From the NCBI GenBank assembly GCA_004144175.1, contig SEFT01000004.1, positions 124,001 to 188,000 on the forward strand: 64,000 bases of DNA. The letters run 5' to 3'. Origin of the DNA: Sphingobacteriales bacterium (GTDB taxonomy: Bacteria > Bacteroidota > Bacteroidia > Chitinophagales > Chitinophagaceae). The translations under genes and the position numbers were made by a program. Below the pieces are notes generated by a model that was given only the letters and a program-made list of their open reading frames with translations, was not told the origin of the DNA and did no database searches. Below, in pieces: positions 51,461-60,542 of this stretch (the stretch's first letter is position 1; each line of letters begins with the position of its first letter).

Positions 51461-51643
51461 ATCAAGGCCGTCATTCCCGTGACCAATGCTTTAGCATTGG
51501 CTCACACGGGAATCTCCTGAGAGGTAACGGTGTGGTTTAATCAAGGCCTGTCGCGAACAGCTTCAGTCGTCTGATGTTTTTCACCGCAGCATTTCAGGAG
51601 ATTCTCACGCTTCGTTTCACTTCGCTCAGAATGACGCCTTGAT
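51461..51643. repeat. Intergenic inverted-repeat element (REP/MITE-like)
   Basis: Ends are near-perfect inverted copies: ATCAAGGCCGTCATTC (51461-51476) and GAATGACGCCTTGAT (51629-51643). An inner hairpin ATTCCCGTG...CACGGGAAT brackets AATGCTTTAGCATT, and TCTCCTGA / TCAGGAGA is repeated inverted. A second AATCAAGGCC sits at 51539. The unit lies between two convergent genes and has no coding frame; it resembles the CATTC...GAATG intergenic repeats seen in many genomes. Confidence 0.65.
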
Positions 51644-51674
51644 TATTTTGGAGTTGCCCTCTCTCACTATTCCC

Positions 51675-52628
51675 TTAAAACAGCCGCTTCAGCACATTGT
51701 ACACCACATGTGGCTTGCCCAGAGTGTAGAAGTGTAGCACAGGTACATTGTTCTTCAGCAGGTCGCGGCACTGTTGCAGCAGCCACTCTTCGCCTACTTT
51801 CTCACATTCCTGCTCTGTTTTTGCTTTCATCATTGCATTGCACAGGTCTACAGGTATCTCTACATTGAAGATGCTCGGTATCATGGTTAGCTGGCGCTTG
51901 CCGGTCAGTGGCTTCAGCCCCGGTACCACAGGCACATTCAGGCCATGCTGCCTGCAGCGGTCCATATAGTTGTAGAAGTGTTTGTTCTCAAAGAACATCT
52001 GCGTGGTCACATAATCGGCACCCAGTTCTACCTTGCGTTTCAGGTAGTCTATATCCACATCCAGGTTGGGCGCTTCAAAATGTTTTTCAGGATAGCCCGC
52101 CACACCTATACAGAAGTCGGTCTTCACACCATCAATGATATCCTGCTCGAGGTACTGCCCTTTATTCAGCGATACGATCTGTTTTACCAGGTCCTCCGCA
52201 TAGCGGTGCCCGTTCGGGTGCGCCGAGAAGAATTTCTCATTCGCGGCAGCATCACCTCTCAGCGCCAGTACATTCTTCACACCCAGGAAGTGCAGGTCTA
52301 TCAGTGCGTTCTCTGTTTCGTCTTTGCTAAAGCCGCCACATATAAGGTGCGGTATGGCCTCTACCTTATACTTATTCATAATAGCCGCACAAATACCTAC
52401 CGTACCCGGGCGCTTCCTGATCTCTACACGCTCAAAAGTGCCATCCGTCCGTTTTTTATACACCTGCTCTGCACGATGGTATGTAACGTTTACAAATGCA
52501 GGCTTAAACTCCATCAGGGGATCCAGATGGCTGTATATAGAATCGATGCTTTTACCTTTTGTGGGCGGTAATATTTCGAGAGAAATTATGGGGCCATTTG
52601 CCTCAGCCAGATATTGTGTGACTTTCAT
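51675..52628 (-). CDS. metF: Methylenetetrahydrofolate reductase
   Basis: 317 residues from the ATG at 52628 (MKVTQYLAEANGPIISLEIL). A TIM-barrel flavoenzyme that reduces 5,10-methylene-THF to 5-methyl-THF for methionine synthesis. Family marks are SLEILPPTKGKSI (catalytic Glu), FVNVTYHRAE, VLALRGDAAANE, CIGVAGYPEKHFEAPNLDVD and GADYVTTQMFFEN, with VPVVPGLKPLT. Complete. A TATATTTG element lies 11 nt upstream. Single gene. Confidence 0.95.
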   Translation of the reverse strand: MKVTQYLAEANGPIISLEILPPTKGKSIDSIYSHLDPLMEFKPAFVNVTYHRAEQVYKKRTDGTFERVEIRKRPGTVGICAAIMNKYKVEAIPHLICGGFSKDETENALIDLHFLGVKNVLALRGDAAANEKFFSAHPNGHRYAEDLVKQIVSLNKGQYLEQDIIDGVKTDFCIGVAGYPEKHFEAPNLDVDIDYLKRKVELGADYVTTQMFFENKHFYNYMDRCRQHGLNVPVVPGLKPLTGKRQLTMIPSIFNVEIPVDLCNAMMKAKTEQECEKVGEEWLLQQCRDLLKNNVPVLHFYTLGKPHVVYNVLKRLF

Positions 52629-52639
52629 AAGTTGAAGCA

Positions 52640-52647
52640 CAAATATA
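52640..52647 (-). promoter_or_regulatory. -7 element of metF
   Basis: Reverse-strand TATATTTG, 11 nt before the metF ATG; it overlaps a longer in-frame start, which it rules out. Confidence 0.55.
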
Positions 52648-52807
52648 TATACTCTGCAACTAGTTTGTCATTAGCTTCTCTATACAAAATAATTTCAATA
52701 ATACATCTTGCATGACACTGACCCATATATTCAGTATTTTGTCAGTAGAATTGAACAATTAAAATAAGGGCCTTACAATACAGAACTATTTGCTAAAGCA
52801 TACCCAA

Positions 52808-53110
52808 ATGGCTAGTCCAGATAATAGTACACTCGCTGCTGCTAAAGACTTCATACACTCTGCTACACAACAGATAAGTGATTCTTTAGGCTCAGATACT
52901 GTCAATACAATATTTCATTATCTAGATCATGCAGAATACGAAATGGCATTTGAAATACTATTTATTGAATTAATGAAGTTGAACATGGCGGCTCCAATTG
53001 ACATTGCAAAAAGCAGGGAGCTCGGAGTATTATTACGACTGAATGAGCAATCAGTATTTGATAGCAACTTCTGGGAAAAGTTTGATAGATACACAGGCAA
53101 ATATTTATAA
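52808..53110 (+). CDS. MafI/CdiI-like immunity-type protein without visible toxin
   Basis: 100 residues from the ATG at 52808 (MASPDNSTLAAAKDFIHSAT). All-helical, with the layout of MafI-family immunity proteins (HYLDHAEYEMAFEILFIELM, then PIDIAKSRELGVLLRLNEQ). Immunity proteins of this group protect from polymorphic toxins. No toxin gene lies on either side (metF upstream, lptB downstream), so if the reading is right it is an orphan. It is noticeably more A/T-rich than the flanking genes, consistent with acquisition. Family assignment is tentative. Confidence 0.55.
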   Translation: MASPDNSTLAAAKDFIHSATQQISDSLGSDTVNTIFHYLDHAEYEMAFEILFIELMKLNMAAPIDIAKSRELGVLLRLNEQSVFDSNFWEKFDRYTGKYL

Positions 53111-53190
53111 TGCCTTGTTCTGCTGCAAATGATTGGCACCGCAAATTCGCATACTAAGTAGGACAATGATGCCGTTTACATCCTGTTTGC

Positions 53191-53198
53191 TATTTTTG
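53191..53198 (+). promoter_or_regulatory. -7 element of lptB
   Basis: TATTTTTG, exact TAnnTTTG, 17 nt before the TTG start of lptB. Confidence 0.5.
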
Positions 53199-53215
53199 TT
53201 GCAAACACTGGCAAA

Positions 53216-53971
53216 TTGAGTAACCCCATTAAGATACATACGAAGGGATTGGTGAAACGTTACCGCAGCCGTACGGTTGTGAATAACGTATCGTTCGAGG
53301 TGAACCAGGGGGAAATCGTAGGTCTGCTGGGGCCGAATGGAGCAGGCAAGACTACCTCCTTCTATATGGTAGTGGGCCTTGTAAAGCCCGACGAAGGCGA
53401 GGTTTACCTCAATGACCAGAACATTACTAAACTACCCATGTACAAAAGGGCGCAGATGGGCATCGGCTACCTGCCGCAGGAGGCCTCTATCTTCCGCAAG
53501 CTGTCGGTAGAGGATAATATCACGGCAGTGCTGGAGATGACCAAACTGACCCGCGGCGAGCAAAAGAAGAAGCTGGAGCTGCTGCTGGAAGAATTCCACC
53601 TGACGCACGTACGCAAAAGCCCCGGCGATGTACTGAGCGGCGGGGAACGCCGCCGTACCGAGATAGCCCGTGCACTGGCAGTTGACCCGAAATTCATACT
53701 GCTGGATGAGCCCTTTGCAGGCATCGACCCGATAGCGGTAGAAGATATACAGACCATTGTAGCCAAGCTGAAATACAAGAACATCGGCATCCTGATAACC
53801 GACCACAATGTGCAGGAGACCCTATCGATCACCGACCGTGCCTACCTGCTGTTTGAAGGCAAAATACTGAAGGCCGGCGTGGCCGAAGACCTGGCCGGTG
53901 ACGAACAAGTAAGAAAAGTGTATCTTGGACAGCATTTTGAGCTGAAACGTAAGAATTATACACAACATTAA
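53216..53971 (+). CDS. lptB: LPS export ABC transporter ATP-binding protein LptB
   Basis: 251 residues starting at a TTG codon; no ATG is available before the Walker A region. Walker [11 protein letters not shown] (about 39-48), signature [15 protein letters not shown], Walker [14 protein letters not shown], and the LptB hallmark sequence [20 protein letters not shown]. It powers the LptBFG extractor that pulls lipopolysaccharide from the inner membrane. Partners LptF/G are not in this window. It precedes the GH3-type gene by 88 bp. Confidence 0.95.
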   Translation: MSNPIKIHTKGLVKRYRSRTVVNNVSFEVNQGEIVGLLGPNGAGKTTSFYMVVGLVKPDEGEVYLNDQNITKLPMYKRAQMGIGYLPQEASIFRKLSVEDNITAVLEMTKLTRGEQKKKLELLLEEFHLTHVRKSPGDVLSGGERRRTEIARALAVDPKFILLDEPFAGIDPIAVEDIQTIVAKLKYKNIGILITDHNVQETLSITDRAYLLFEGKILKAGVAEDLAGDEQVRKVYLGQHFELKRKNYTQH

Positions 53972-54059
53972 TATCTTTAAAAAGGATATTTCACACAGAC
54001 TGGAACGGATTTTTTGACAGGGATTTCAAAAGCGTAAAATCGCATTAGTTAATAAGAGC

Positions 54060-55574
54060 ATGAGTATCATTAGCCCGGCCATAAAAGGATTTATGATGTT
54101 GCGCCAGAGCGCAATAGATAACTACATGCACACGCCTGTTGAAACACAGCAACAGGTTTTCAACGACCTGATAGGCTCGGCGCAGTTTACCGAGTATGGC
54201 AAAAAATATGAGTTCGAGAAGATCAATAGCATTGCCGAGTACAAGAGATATGTGCCCATCAGCGACTACGATACCTTCAAGCCTTATATACATCGAATGC
54301 TCGAAGGCCAGCAAAATGTGCTTTGGCCATCGCCTATCAACTGGTTTGCCAAGTCGAGCGGCACTACCAGCGATAAAAGTAAGTTTATACCCATAAGCAA
54401 GGAAGCGCTGGACGATAACCACTACAAGAGCGGTAAAGACGTACTGACACTATACCTCAACCAATTTCCGCAATCGGGTGTACTATCGGGCAAGTGCCTG
54501 ACCATAGGCGGCAGCCACCAGATAAACCAGATGAGCGCCGACTCGTTCTTTGGCGACCTCTCGGCGGTAATGCTGCAGAATATGCCCGGCTATGCGCAGC
54601 TCATCCGCACCCCCGACCTTTCCATTGCACTGATGGATGAGTGGGAGCAGAAGATAGAGATGATAGCGCATACGACCATACAGGAAGACGTAACCCAGAT
54701 AGCGGGTGTACCTACCTGGACGATCGTGCTGATAAAACGTATACTGGAAATAGCAGGGGCCAGCGACCTGAAAGAGGTATGGCCCAACCTGGAGCTATAT
54801 ATACACGGCGGTGTAAGCTTTAAGCCTTACCGCAAGCAGTTCGAGCAGTTTATACCATCGGGCACCATGCGCTATATGGAAACCTATAACGCATCGGAAG
54901 GCTTCTTTGCAGCGCAGGACGACCTTACACAAGAAGGCATGCTGCTGTTCCTCAATCATGGCATTTTCTACGAGTTCATGCCGACGGAAGAATACGGAAA
55001 GGATGACCCTAAAACATTAACACTAAACGAAGTAGAGCTTAATAAGAACTACGGCCTTATCATTACCACCAATACAGGCCTTTGGCGCTACCAGGTGGGC
55101 GATACCGTACAGTTTACCTCACTCGATCCGTTCCGCATACGCGTAAGCGGCCGCCTCAAGCATTTCATCAATGCATTTGGTGAAGAGGTGATCATCGATA
55201 ACTCCGACCATGCCATAGCTGAAGCCAGCAAGCAGACCGGTGCCATCGTGAATGACTATACGGCTGCTCCGGTGTACATGACGGGCGATAGCAACGGCGC
55301 ACACGAGTGGATCATCGAATTTGACCACCTACCCTGCCCGCTCGAGCAGTTTGTGACCATCATGGACAAAGAACTGCAAAAGGTAAACTCTGACTACGAA
55401 GCCAAGCGCCATAAAGACATTGCCCTCCGTATGCCCATAGTACATGTAATGCCCAAAGATGGCTTTAAAGCATGGCTAAAAGACAAAGGCAAACTTGGAG
55501 GACAGCACAAAGTGCCGCGCCTGAGCAATGAGCGCAACTATCTGGAAGAGATACTCCCTTATACGAAGCGATAG
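54060..55574 (+). CDS. GH3-family acyl-adenylate/amide synthetase-like protein
   Basis: 504 residues related to plant GH3 auxin-conjugating enzymes and their bacterial homologues. Blocks include WFAKSSGTTSDKSKFIPIS (ATP-binding loop near residue 100), METYNASEGFFAAQDD (about 278), and GLWRYQVGDTVQFTS (about 343), all placed as in GH3 enzymes, which form an acyl-adenylate and transfer it to an amine. The bacterial substrates are not known. It follows lptB in the same direction, as if in one unit. Length is normal for bacterial members. Confidence 0.9.
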   Translation: MSIISPAIKGFMMLRQSAIDNYMHTPVETQQQVFNDLIGSAQFTEYGKKYEFEKINSIAEYKRYVPISDYDTFKPYIHRMLEGQQNVLWPSPINWFAKSSGTTSDKSKFIPISKEALDDNHYKSGKDVLTLYLNQFPQSGVLSGKCLTIGGSHQINQMSADSFFGDLSAVMLQNMPGYAQLIRTPDLSIALMDEWEQKIEMIAHTTIQEDVTQIAGVPTWTIVLIKRILEIAGASDLKEVWPNLELYIHGGVSFKPYRKQFEQFIPSGTMRYMETYNASEGFFAAQDDLTQEGMLLFLNHGIFYEFMPTEEYGKDDPKTLTLNEVELNKNYGLIITTNTGLWRYQVGDTVQFTSLDPFRIRVSGRLKHFINAFGEEVIIDNSDHAIAEASKQTGAIVNDYTAAPVYMTGDSNGAHEWIIEFDHLPCPLEQFVTIMDKELQKVNSDYEAKRHKDIALRMPIVHVMPKDGFKAWLKDKGKLGGQHKVPRLSNERNYLEEILPYTKR

Positions 55575-55705
55575 ACGACGCATATTCTGCCATTCGCCAC
55601 AGTTATTTTTCCGGCCCTTATCCCAGTTATAATTTTGTAACACATGTTTTACCTGTGCTAATCAGCACGATGTAAGACAACAGTACATTCATTAAACTAT
55701 GGGAT

Positions 55706-56068
55706 ATGAGACTAAGTCTTATTAGCATTACGGACGAGCACAATAACTGGCTGCTGGCGCTGGACGAGAAAAAACATCTTATCGAGAAATCGGCTACACA
55801 GCTACATTTCGCATCCGAAAGGGAAACAAACATTATTACCACCGGCAGTCTGCAAAGCCGCGTTTACTCTACTACCGAGACCATAGACCGCCTATGGAAC
55901 GAAATAAATGACAACCTGCTGGATATTGCCCGCCAGGCCGAGGAAACAGACGGGCAAATGACCGAAGCTATGGTGCAGCAGCACGAAAAGATGAAAACAA
56001 GGTTTTTGTCGGCCGATGATAGCCTGCAGGCTTTTTGTGCCGAGCTATCCAATATCAGCCTGAATTAA
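55706..56068 (+). CDS. Hypothetical helical protein
   Basis: 120 residues, no family recognised. Strongly helical and acidic with two coiled-coil-like stretches (TIDRLWNEINDNLLDIARQA; EAMVQQHEKMKTRFLSADDS). It is cytosolic. It lies 131 bp after the GH3-like gene and converges with engB. Balanced composition suggests a real protein. Confidence 0.65.
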   Translation: MRLSLISITDEHNNWLLALDEKKHLIEKSATQLHFASERETNIITTGSLQSRVYSTTETIDRLWNEINDNLLDIARQAEETDGQMTEAMVQQHEKMKTRFLSADDSLQAFCAELSNISLN

Positions 56069-56096
56069 TATCCCCTTATTGAAATAACCGGCCGGG

Positions 56097-56723
56097 CTAC
56101 TGTTGTGGTCCGGCCTTTTTTTCTTCCCAGTATTCCTGGTTCAGTTCATCTATATAGGACAGTATCTGCTTACGCCCGGTAAACTTTACCGTGCTGGTAA
56201 TGAAGCTGCGTGGTATAAACTCCCACTCCTCCTTCATCTTTTCTATAAAGTTGCGCACGTTCTTTGCCGTCTCCCGTTGCGTATTCTTATCGGCCTTGGT
56301 AAATATCATATTGAAGGCAATCCCCTCTTCGGCCAGCCTGCCCATAAATTCCAGGTCCAGCTTTTGGGGTTCTATACGGCTGTCTATCAGTACAAATATG
56401 GTCAGCAGGTTCTCGCGCTGCTTCAGGTAGTTCCATATCATTTTTTCCCACGCGGCACGCTGCGTCTGCGATACCTTGGCATAACCATAGCCCGGCAGAT
56501 CCACTATATACCAGTCATCGTTTATCAAAAAGTGGTTGATAAGCTGCGTTTTACCGGGGCTGGCCGATGTCTTGGCCAGTTTGGTCTGATTGGTCAGCAT
56601 ATTTATCAGCGACGACTTGCCCACATTCGACCTGCCGATGAAGGCATATTCCGGTTTATCGGGCTTCGGGCATAGTTCCAGCTTGGTATTACTTATCAAA
56701 AATTTGGCAGAGCGTATTTCCAT
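56097..56723 (-). CDS. engB: Ribosome-biogenesis GTPase EngB (YsxC/YihA)
   Basis: 208 residues. G1 is GRSNVGKSSL, G3 is DLPGYGYA and G4 is TKADK; the family-typical KTQLINHFLIND follows. EngB assists large-subunit assembly and is essential in many bacteria. It is divergent from ubiE with only 28 bp between start codons, so the two promoters overlap or lie in the opposite genes. Confidence 0.96.
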   Translation of the reverse strand: MEIRSAKFLISNTKLELCPKPDKPEYAFIGRSNVGKSSLINMLTNQTKLAKTSASPGKTQLINHFLINDDWYIVDLPGYGYAKVSQTQRAAWEKMIWNYLKQRENLLTIFVLIDSRIEPQKLDLEFMGRLAEEGIAFNMIFTKADKNTQRETAKNVRNFIEKMKEEWEFIPRSFITSTVKFTGRKQILSYIDELNQEYWEEKKAGPQQ

Positions 56724-56737
56724 TACTAGTGTTACTG

Positions 56738-56745
56738 TACTTTTG
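56738..56745 (+). promoter_or_regulatory. -7 element of ubiE/menG
   Basis: TACTTTTG, exact TAnnTTTG, 6 nt before the ATG at 56752. With only 28 bp between the divergent genes, transcription should start at or next to the ATG. Confidence 0.6.
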
Positions 56746-56751
56746 CAAACA

Positions 56752-57504
56752 ATGCAGTCAGAAAATCAGGTGAATCCGGCCAGCAAAGTACTTCCGGATG
56801 CGACGTCAAATTTAAGTAAGAAAGCGCAGGTTGCGGAGATGTTCAATAATATTGCCGGCCGCTACGATTTTCTCAACCATTTTTTGTCCCTCGGCATCGA
56901 CCGTGGCTGGCGGGCAAAAGCCATCAAGGAGATCAGCAAGGTTAATCCCAAAGCTATCCTGGATGTAGCCACGGGCACGGGCGACCTGGCCCTGGCGGCA
57001 GCCAAACTGAACCCCAGTAAAATAATGGGTATAGACATTGCCGACCAGATGCTGGCCATTGGCCGCGAAAAAGTGGCAAAAGAGAATTTGTCAGGCGTCA
57101 TTACTTTACAGTCGGGCGATAGCGAAGCGCTGGTATTCGATACAAATAGCTTTGATGCAGTTACCTGCGCCTATGGCGTGCGCAACTTCGAAAACCTGGA
57201 AGTGGGGCTAAAAGAGATGAACCGCGTGATGCGCCCCGGCGGCAAATTGGCCATACTGGAGTTCTCGCACCCCAAGTCTTTTCCTATCAAACAGCTTTAC
57301 CAATTTTACTTCCGCTACATCCTGCCAACCCTCGGCAAGATGGTATCGAAGCACAGTACGGCCTATACCTACCTGCCCGAATCAGTAAAAGCCTTCCCTG
57401 AAGGAAGTGTTTTTTGCACAACACTGGAGCGGTGTGGCTTTAAAGAAGCCAAGGCAAGGCCGCTGGCATTTGGGATAACTACGCTGTATACGGCTACCAA
57501 GTAG
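56752..57504 (+). CDS. ubiE: Demethylmenaquinone methyltransferase (UbiE/MenG)
   Basis: 250 residues from the ATG at 56752; the frame is open upstream but that part lies inside engB. SAM-dependent methyltransferase with motif I ILDVATGTGDLALAA, then DIADQMLAIG, CAYGVRNFENLEVGLKEM and the PGGKLAILEFSHPKSFPIKQ block specific to UbiE/MenG. It methylates demethylmenaquinone, the last step of menaquinone synthesis. In many Bacteroidota porT follows directly; here a T9SS cargo gene on the opposite strand separates them. Confidence 0.95.
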   Translation: MQSENQVNPASKVLPDATSNLSKKAQVAEMFNNIAGRYDFLNHFLSLGIDRGWRAKAIKEISKVNPKAILDVATGTGDLALAAAKLNPSKIMGIDIADQMLAIGREKVAKENLSGVITLQSGDSEALVFDTNSFDAVTCAYGVRNFENLEVGLKEMNRVMRPGGKLAILEFSHPKSFPIKQLYQFYFRYILPTLGKMVSKHSTAYTYLPESVKAFPEGSVFCTTLERCGFKEAKARPLAFGITTLYTATK

Positions 57505-57524
57505 TATAAATGATATGAAAACAG

Positions 57525-57546
57525 GAAAGGGCGTTACCGCCCTTTC
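57525..57546. terminator. Bidirectional terminator after ubiE
   Basis: GAAAGGGCG / CGCCCTTTC stem with a 4-nt loop, then TTTATT, between convergent genes. Confidence 0.8.
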
Positions 57547-57571
57547 TTTATTATTTCTCTTAGGTATTCCC

Positions 57572-59515
57572 TTATTGTTTTAATACTCGCAACCCTACTG
57601 ATTTGCCATCATCTGCTACGATGTTAATAAAGTAAAGCCCGGCAGCACCTTTAATGTCCATCTTTATATCGGCCAGATCATTATAGTTATCTGTGGACAT
57701 CAATTGTCCTATCTCATTTCTCAGCTCTACGGTTATAAGTTCATACTTCTTGCCAAGCGCAATGGTAATGACACCCGTAGTCGGATTAGGGAAAGCTTTA
57801 ACAGACGCCAACGATGACTTATCATTGACTCCAAGGCCTGTTATACTATAACACTCAGAGCTATCCACACAAGCTCCATCAGTAATCACGACACGATAAT
57901 TGCCATTGGAAGCAGGTGTAAACGACTGGGTTGTTGCGCCTGCCAAGCTTGCACCGGTAGCACAATCCTTCCACTGATAGGCTGCTCCACTCAGGTTGGC
58001 AGTTAGCATCTTCATAGGGCCTGATATAGTTAAACCTGTATCTACACTGCAGTTGTTGAGGCTCACAAAAAATGCATGACTTACATCATTTAAGCTGGCA
58101 CCCAGGCTTAAGGAATTGGGAAGTCCCCAATCTACCTTTAACGTGTCCATAAAAGTACCTGCTGCCACAATACGGTCTTGTGTAACAGCAAGAGAAGAAC
58201 CTACTGTATTGTGATCCCTGTCGCCACCCATTTGCTTTACCCACTCAGTTGCTCCGAGTTGATCCAGTTTCAAGACGAACATATGCTGCGACCTGCCCGG
58301 AGCCGTAAGCTTAAGCGACGGTGTTCTTTTACGGTTGAATTCCATTGCAGATTGGAACGATCCTGTTGCATATACATTGCCTGTTGGGTCAACAGCCATT
58401 TGATTGAGCCAGAAAAGCCAGCCATTGGCATTCATATATGTGCGAACCCACGATAAAGTACCTGAAGGTGTTAGCTTCAATATGAAAAAACAATAATCCT
58501 CATTAGGCCCGGTATCACTATTTACACCCGGGCCGGGATCAAAGTCGACATTCCCCATAAACCACCCCATTACGTAGATATTGTTTGCGCCGTCGACAGA
58601 TGGTTGAAGTGCGCCAGTTGCGTGGGTGCCAGAAGGAGATGCAGACGCCTTAAATTGTTTTACCCATTGGAAATCCAGACTGCCATTCATTTTTAACAGG
58701 AACCCGTTATAGTGAGATACTGCGGTCACGCTATTGATGGCTACACCCGGGTCGAAATCAACTGTCCCTGAAAAAGCCCCCGCAAGATATACGCTACCTG
58801 TATTGTCGAAAGCAAGCCGGCCATCCAGGTATCCATTGATCGCCGCCACATCTTTCGTTAGCAATATGCCTCCTGAACTACTATACTTTGTGATGCGGCA
58901 GATCGCTCCCAGATCAAGATAACGTGCTTCCCATAAATTGCCGGACGGATCTACTGCGATGCTTGTGTTGCTTTCCTGGGTGCCTGAAGGATTGCCTGTA
59001 TATGGCGACGCCGCGGTAGCCCATAAAAAATTACCGTTCGCATCCAGCTTCACAATATAGTAAGCATTAAAGCTATAAGGGTCATGCCTTAGTATGTGTG
59101 TCCCCGGGCCCGGGTCTGCATCCATACTATCAGTAAAGTAACCCGCGACAAATACATTGCCTGCCAAATCGGTTTTCACATCGGTTGCATAGTCATTCCA
59201 CCAGCAATTAAATGTTTTTGCCCATATAAAGTTACCTGAAGGGTCAAGCTTTACGATGTAACTGTCGAAGATTTCCGTAAGGTGAGAAGCAGTCGAAGAC
59301 ACATTCACAACTCCGGGCCCCGGGTCCATATCCATAGTCCCCTTAAATCTACCTGCCGATATTATATTACCAGTGGCGTCTACATGAACTTTAGGATTTC
59401 TTACCTCATTGCCGGTTCCATTTCCAGGTAGTGATTTGGCCCATTGTGTAGCCTGGCTCTTTGCATTTAAAAAGGACAGTAGCAAAAGGACAAGGACAGT
59501 ATATGTTTTTTGCAT
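57572..59515 (-). CDS. T9SS-secreted beta-propeller-like (SBBP repeat) protein
   Basis: 647 residues. A signal peptide (YTVLVLLLLSFLNAKSQ) precedes about seven repeats with the pattern D.(T/S)GNVYA.G.F.G.(M/V)D(M/F)DPGPG, each followed by YIVKLD..GNFLWA: these SBBP-type repeats probably form a beta-propeller. The C-terminus is a T9SS type A sorting domain (VKAFPNPTTGVITIALG, NEIGQLMST, AAGLYFINI). Predicted cell-surface or released protein; function unknown. It sits on the reverse strand between ubiE and porT. Confidence 0.9.
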   Translation of the reverse strand: MQKTYTVLVLLLLSFLNAKSQATQWAKSLPGNGTGNEVRNPKVHVDATGNIISAGRFKGTMDMDPGPGVVNVSSTASHLTEIFDSYIVKLDPSGNFIWAKTFNCWWNDYATDVKTDLAGNVFVAGYFTDSMDADPGPGTHILRHDPYSFNAYYIVKLDANGNFLWATAASPYTGNPSGTQESNTSIAVDPSGNLWEARYLDLGAICRITKYSSSGGILLTKDVAAINGYLDGRLAFDNTGSVYLAGAFSGTVDFDPGVAINSVTAVSHYNGFLLKMNGSLDFQWVKQFKASASPSGTHATGALQPSVDGANNIYVMGWFMGNVDFDPGPGVNSDTGPNEDYCFFILKLTPSGTLSWVRTYMNANGWLFWLNQMAVDPTGNVYATGSFQSAMEFNRKRTPSLKLTAPGRSQHMFVLKLDQLGATEWVKQMGGDRDHNTVGSSLAVTQDRIVAAGTFMDTLKVDWGLPNSLSLGASLNDVSHAFFVSLNNCSVDTGLTISGPMKMLTANLSGAAYQWKDCATGASLAGATTQSFTPASNGNYRVVITDGACVDSSECYSITGLGVNDKSSLASVKAFPNPTTGVITIALGKKYELITVELRNEIGQLMSTDNYNDLADIKMDIKGAAGLYFINIVADDGKSVGLRVLKQ

Positions 59516-59821
59516 AGGGATATTTATGAGGCTGCAATTTAGATCGTTTGTCTAATTAATCAGGGATTATTGAGATTCATGAGGTAGACCCCAAAAAGGA
59601 TCCCGCCTCTTCGCAAAGGCGGGATCTTCGTTTTCATACTGATAGGAAAATATTATTTAAAACAACAAAACGGCAATTATTTGTATAAGAGTCCACAAAT
59701 ATATGGCATGTATGTAAACAAGTTGTTAAAGAATATCTATACCTCCTATAAGTTGTCCACTTGTATAAGACTTCACATACCTTATCTTCGTACTTTGCGT
59801 TAAAAGAGTCATTTAGCCAGC
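59516..59821. other. Intergenic stretch with one hairpin
   Basis: About 300 bp between divergent genes. A terminator-like hairpin is at 59593-59626, and an approximate promoter (TACTTTG) lies about 30 nt before porT. Otherwise A/T-rich. Confidence 0.5.
59593..59626 (-). terminator. Terminator-like hairpin upstream of the SBBP protein
   Basis: GATCCCGCC / GGCGGGATC with a 10-nt loop; on the reverse strand it is followed by TTTTT. No gene ends here, so it may be an attenuator in the leader of the 57572 gene or a leftover from a lost gene. Confidence 0.55.
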
Positions 59822-60535
59822 ATGCGCATACGCCACCTGTTTAGTTTATTGATCGCCGGCACTATGCTGTCGTCAGCCGCCTATGCGCAACGCCGTCCGC
59901 TCAACATGCCCGAGCACGACGATAAGAAGTACTATTTTGGCCTTAGTTTCGGCACCAATTTCTCTACCTACCGCATCCGTTATACCCAGTCTTTTGCCGA
60001 AAACGATACGTTTATGCGTATCCAGCCCGGCTTTGGGCCCGGCGCTTTGCTGGGCATCATGGGCAACCTGCGGCTTACCAAGTTTGTAGATGCACGCTTT
60101 ATCCCCTCGCTTGTCTTTTGCGAGAAAAGGATAAAAATACTGGCTAACGACAGTACAGGCATCGAAAAAGCCATCGGCGATAAGTCGGTCGAGTCTATTT
60201 ATATGCACCTTCCCCTTCAGCTCAAGTTCAAGAGCGACCGTATACGCAACTTCCGCTTCTATGGCATGGTGGGGTACAAATTTGATATAGACCTTGCCGC
60301 TAACGCCCGCTCGCGCCGTACCGACGAGTTCCTGAAGGTAAAGCCAATAGATATGGGTTACGAGGTAGGTGCAGGCTTTGAGTTTTTCTACCCTAACTTC
60401 ATTTTCTCGCCCGAGATAAAGATCAGCCAGGGACTAATGAACCAGCAGTTCAAAGACTCGAAGATACCGCTGAGCAATGCCATAGACGCCCTTAGCACGC
60501 GCATGATCGTTATATCGGTACACCTGGAAGGGTAG
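59822..60535 (+). CDS. porT: PorT-like outer-membrane protein of the type IX secretion system
   Basis: 237 residues with a signal peptide (LFSLLIAGTMLSSAAYAQ). It is an eight-strand-type barrel with the PorT pattern (KYYFGLSFGTNFSTYRIRYT, GFGPGALLGIMGNLRLTKFV, DARFIPSLVFCEKRI, SIYMHLPLQLKFKS, GYEVGAGFEFFYPNFIFSPE, IKISQGLMN). PorT is needed for T9SS function in the outer membrane. Synteny supports this: ubiE then porT is a recurrent order in Bacteroidota. The match is by pattern; other porin-like barrels of this size are a weaker alternative. Confidence 0.85.
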   Translation: MRIRHLFSLLIAGTMLSSAAYAQRRPLNMPEHDDKKYYFGLSFGTNFSTYRIRYTQSFAENDTFMRIQPGFGPGALLGIMGNLRLTKFVDARFIPSLVFCEKRIKILANDSTGIEKAIGDKSVESIYMHLPLQLKFKSDRIRNFRFYGMVGYKFDIDLAANARSRRTDEFLKVKPIDMGYEVGAGFEFFYPNFIFSPEIKISQGLMNQQFKDSKIPLSNAIDALSTRMIVISVHLEG

Positions 60536-60542
60536 TAACTGC

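Noticed and set aside
51461-51643. CRISPR array
   Set aside because: Repeats are inverted and few, with no regular spacers; no cas genes in the window.
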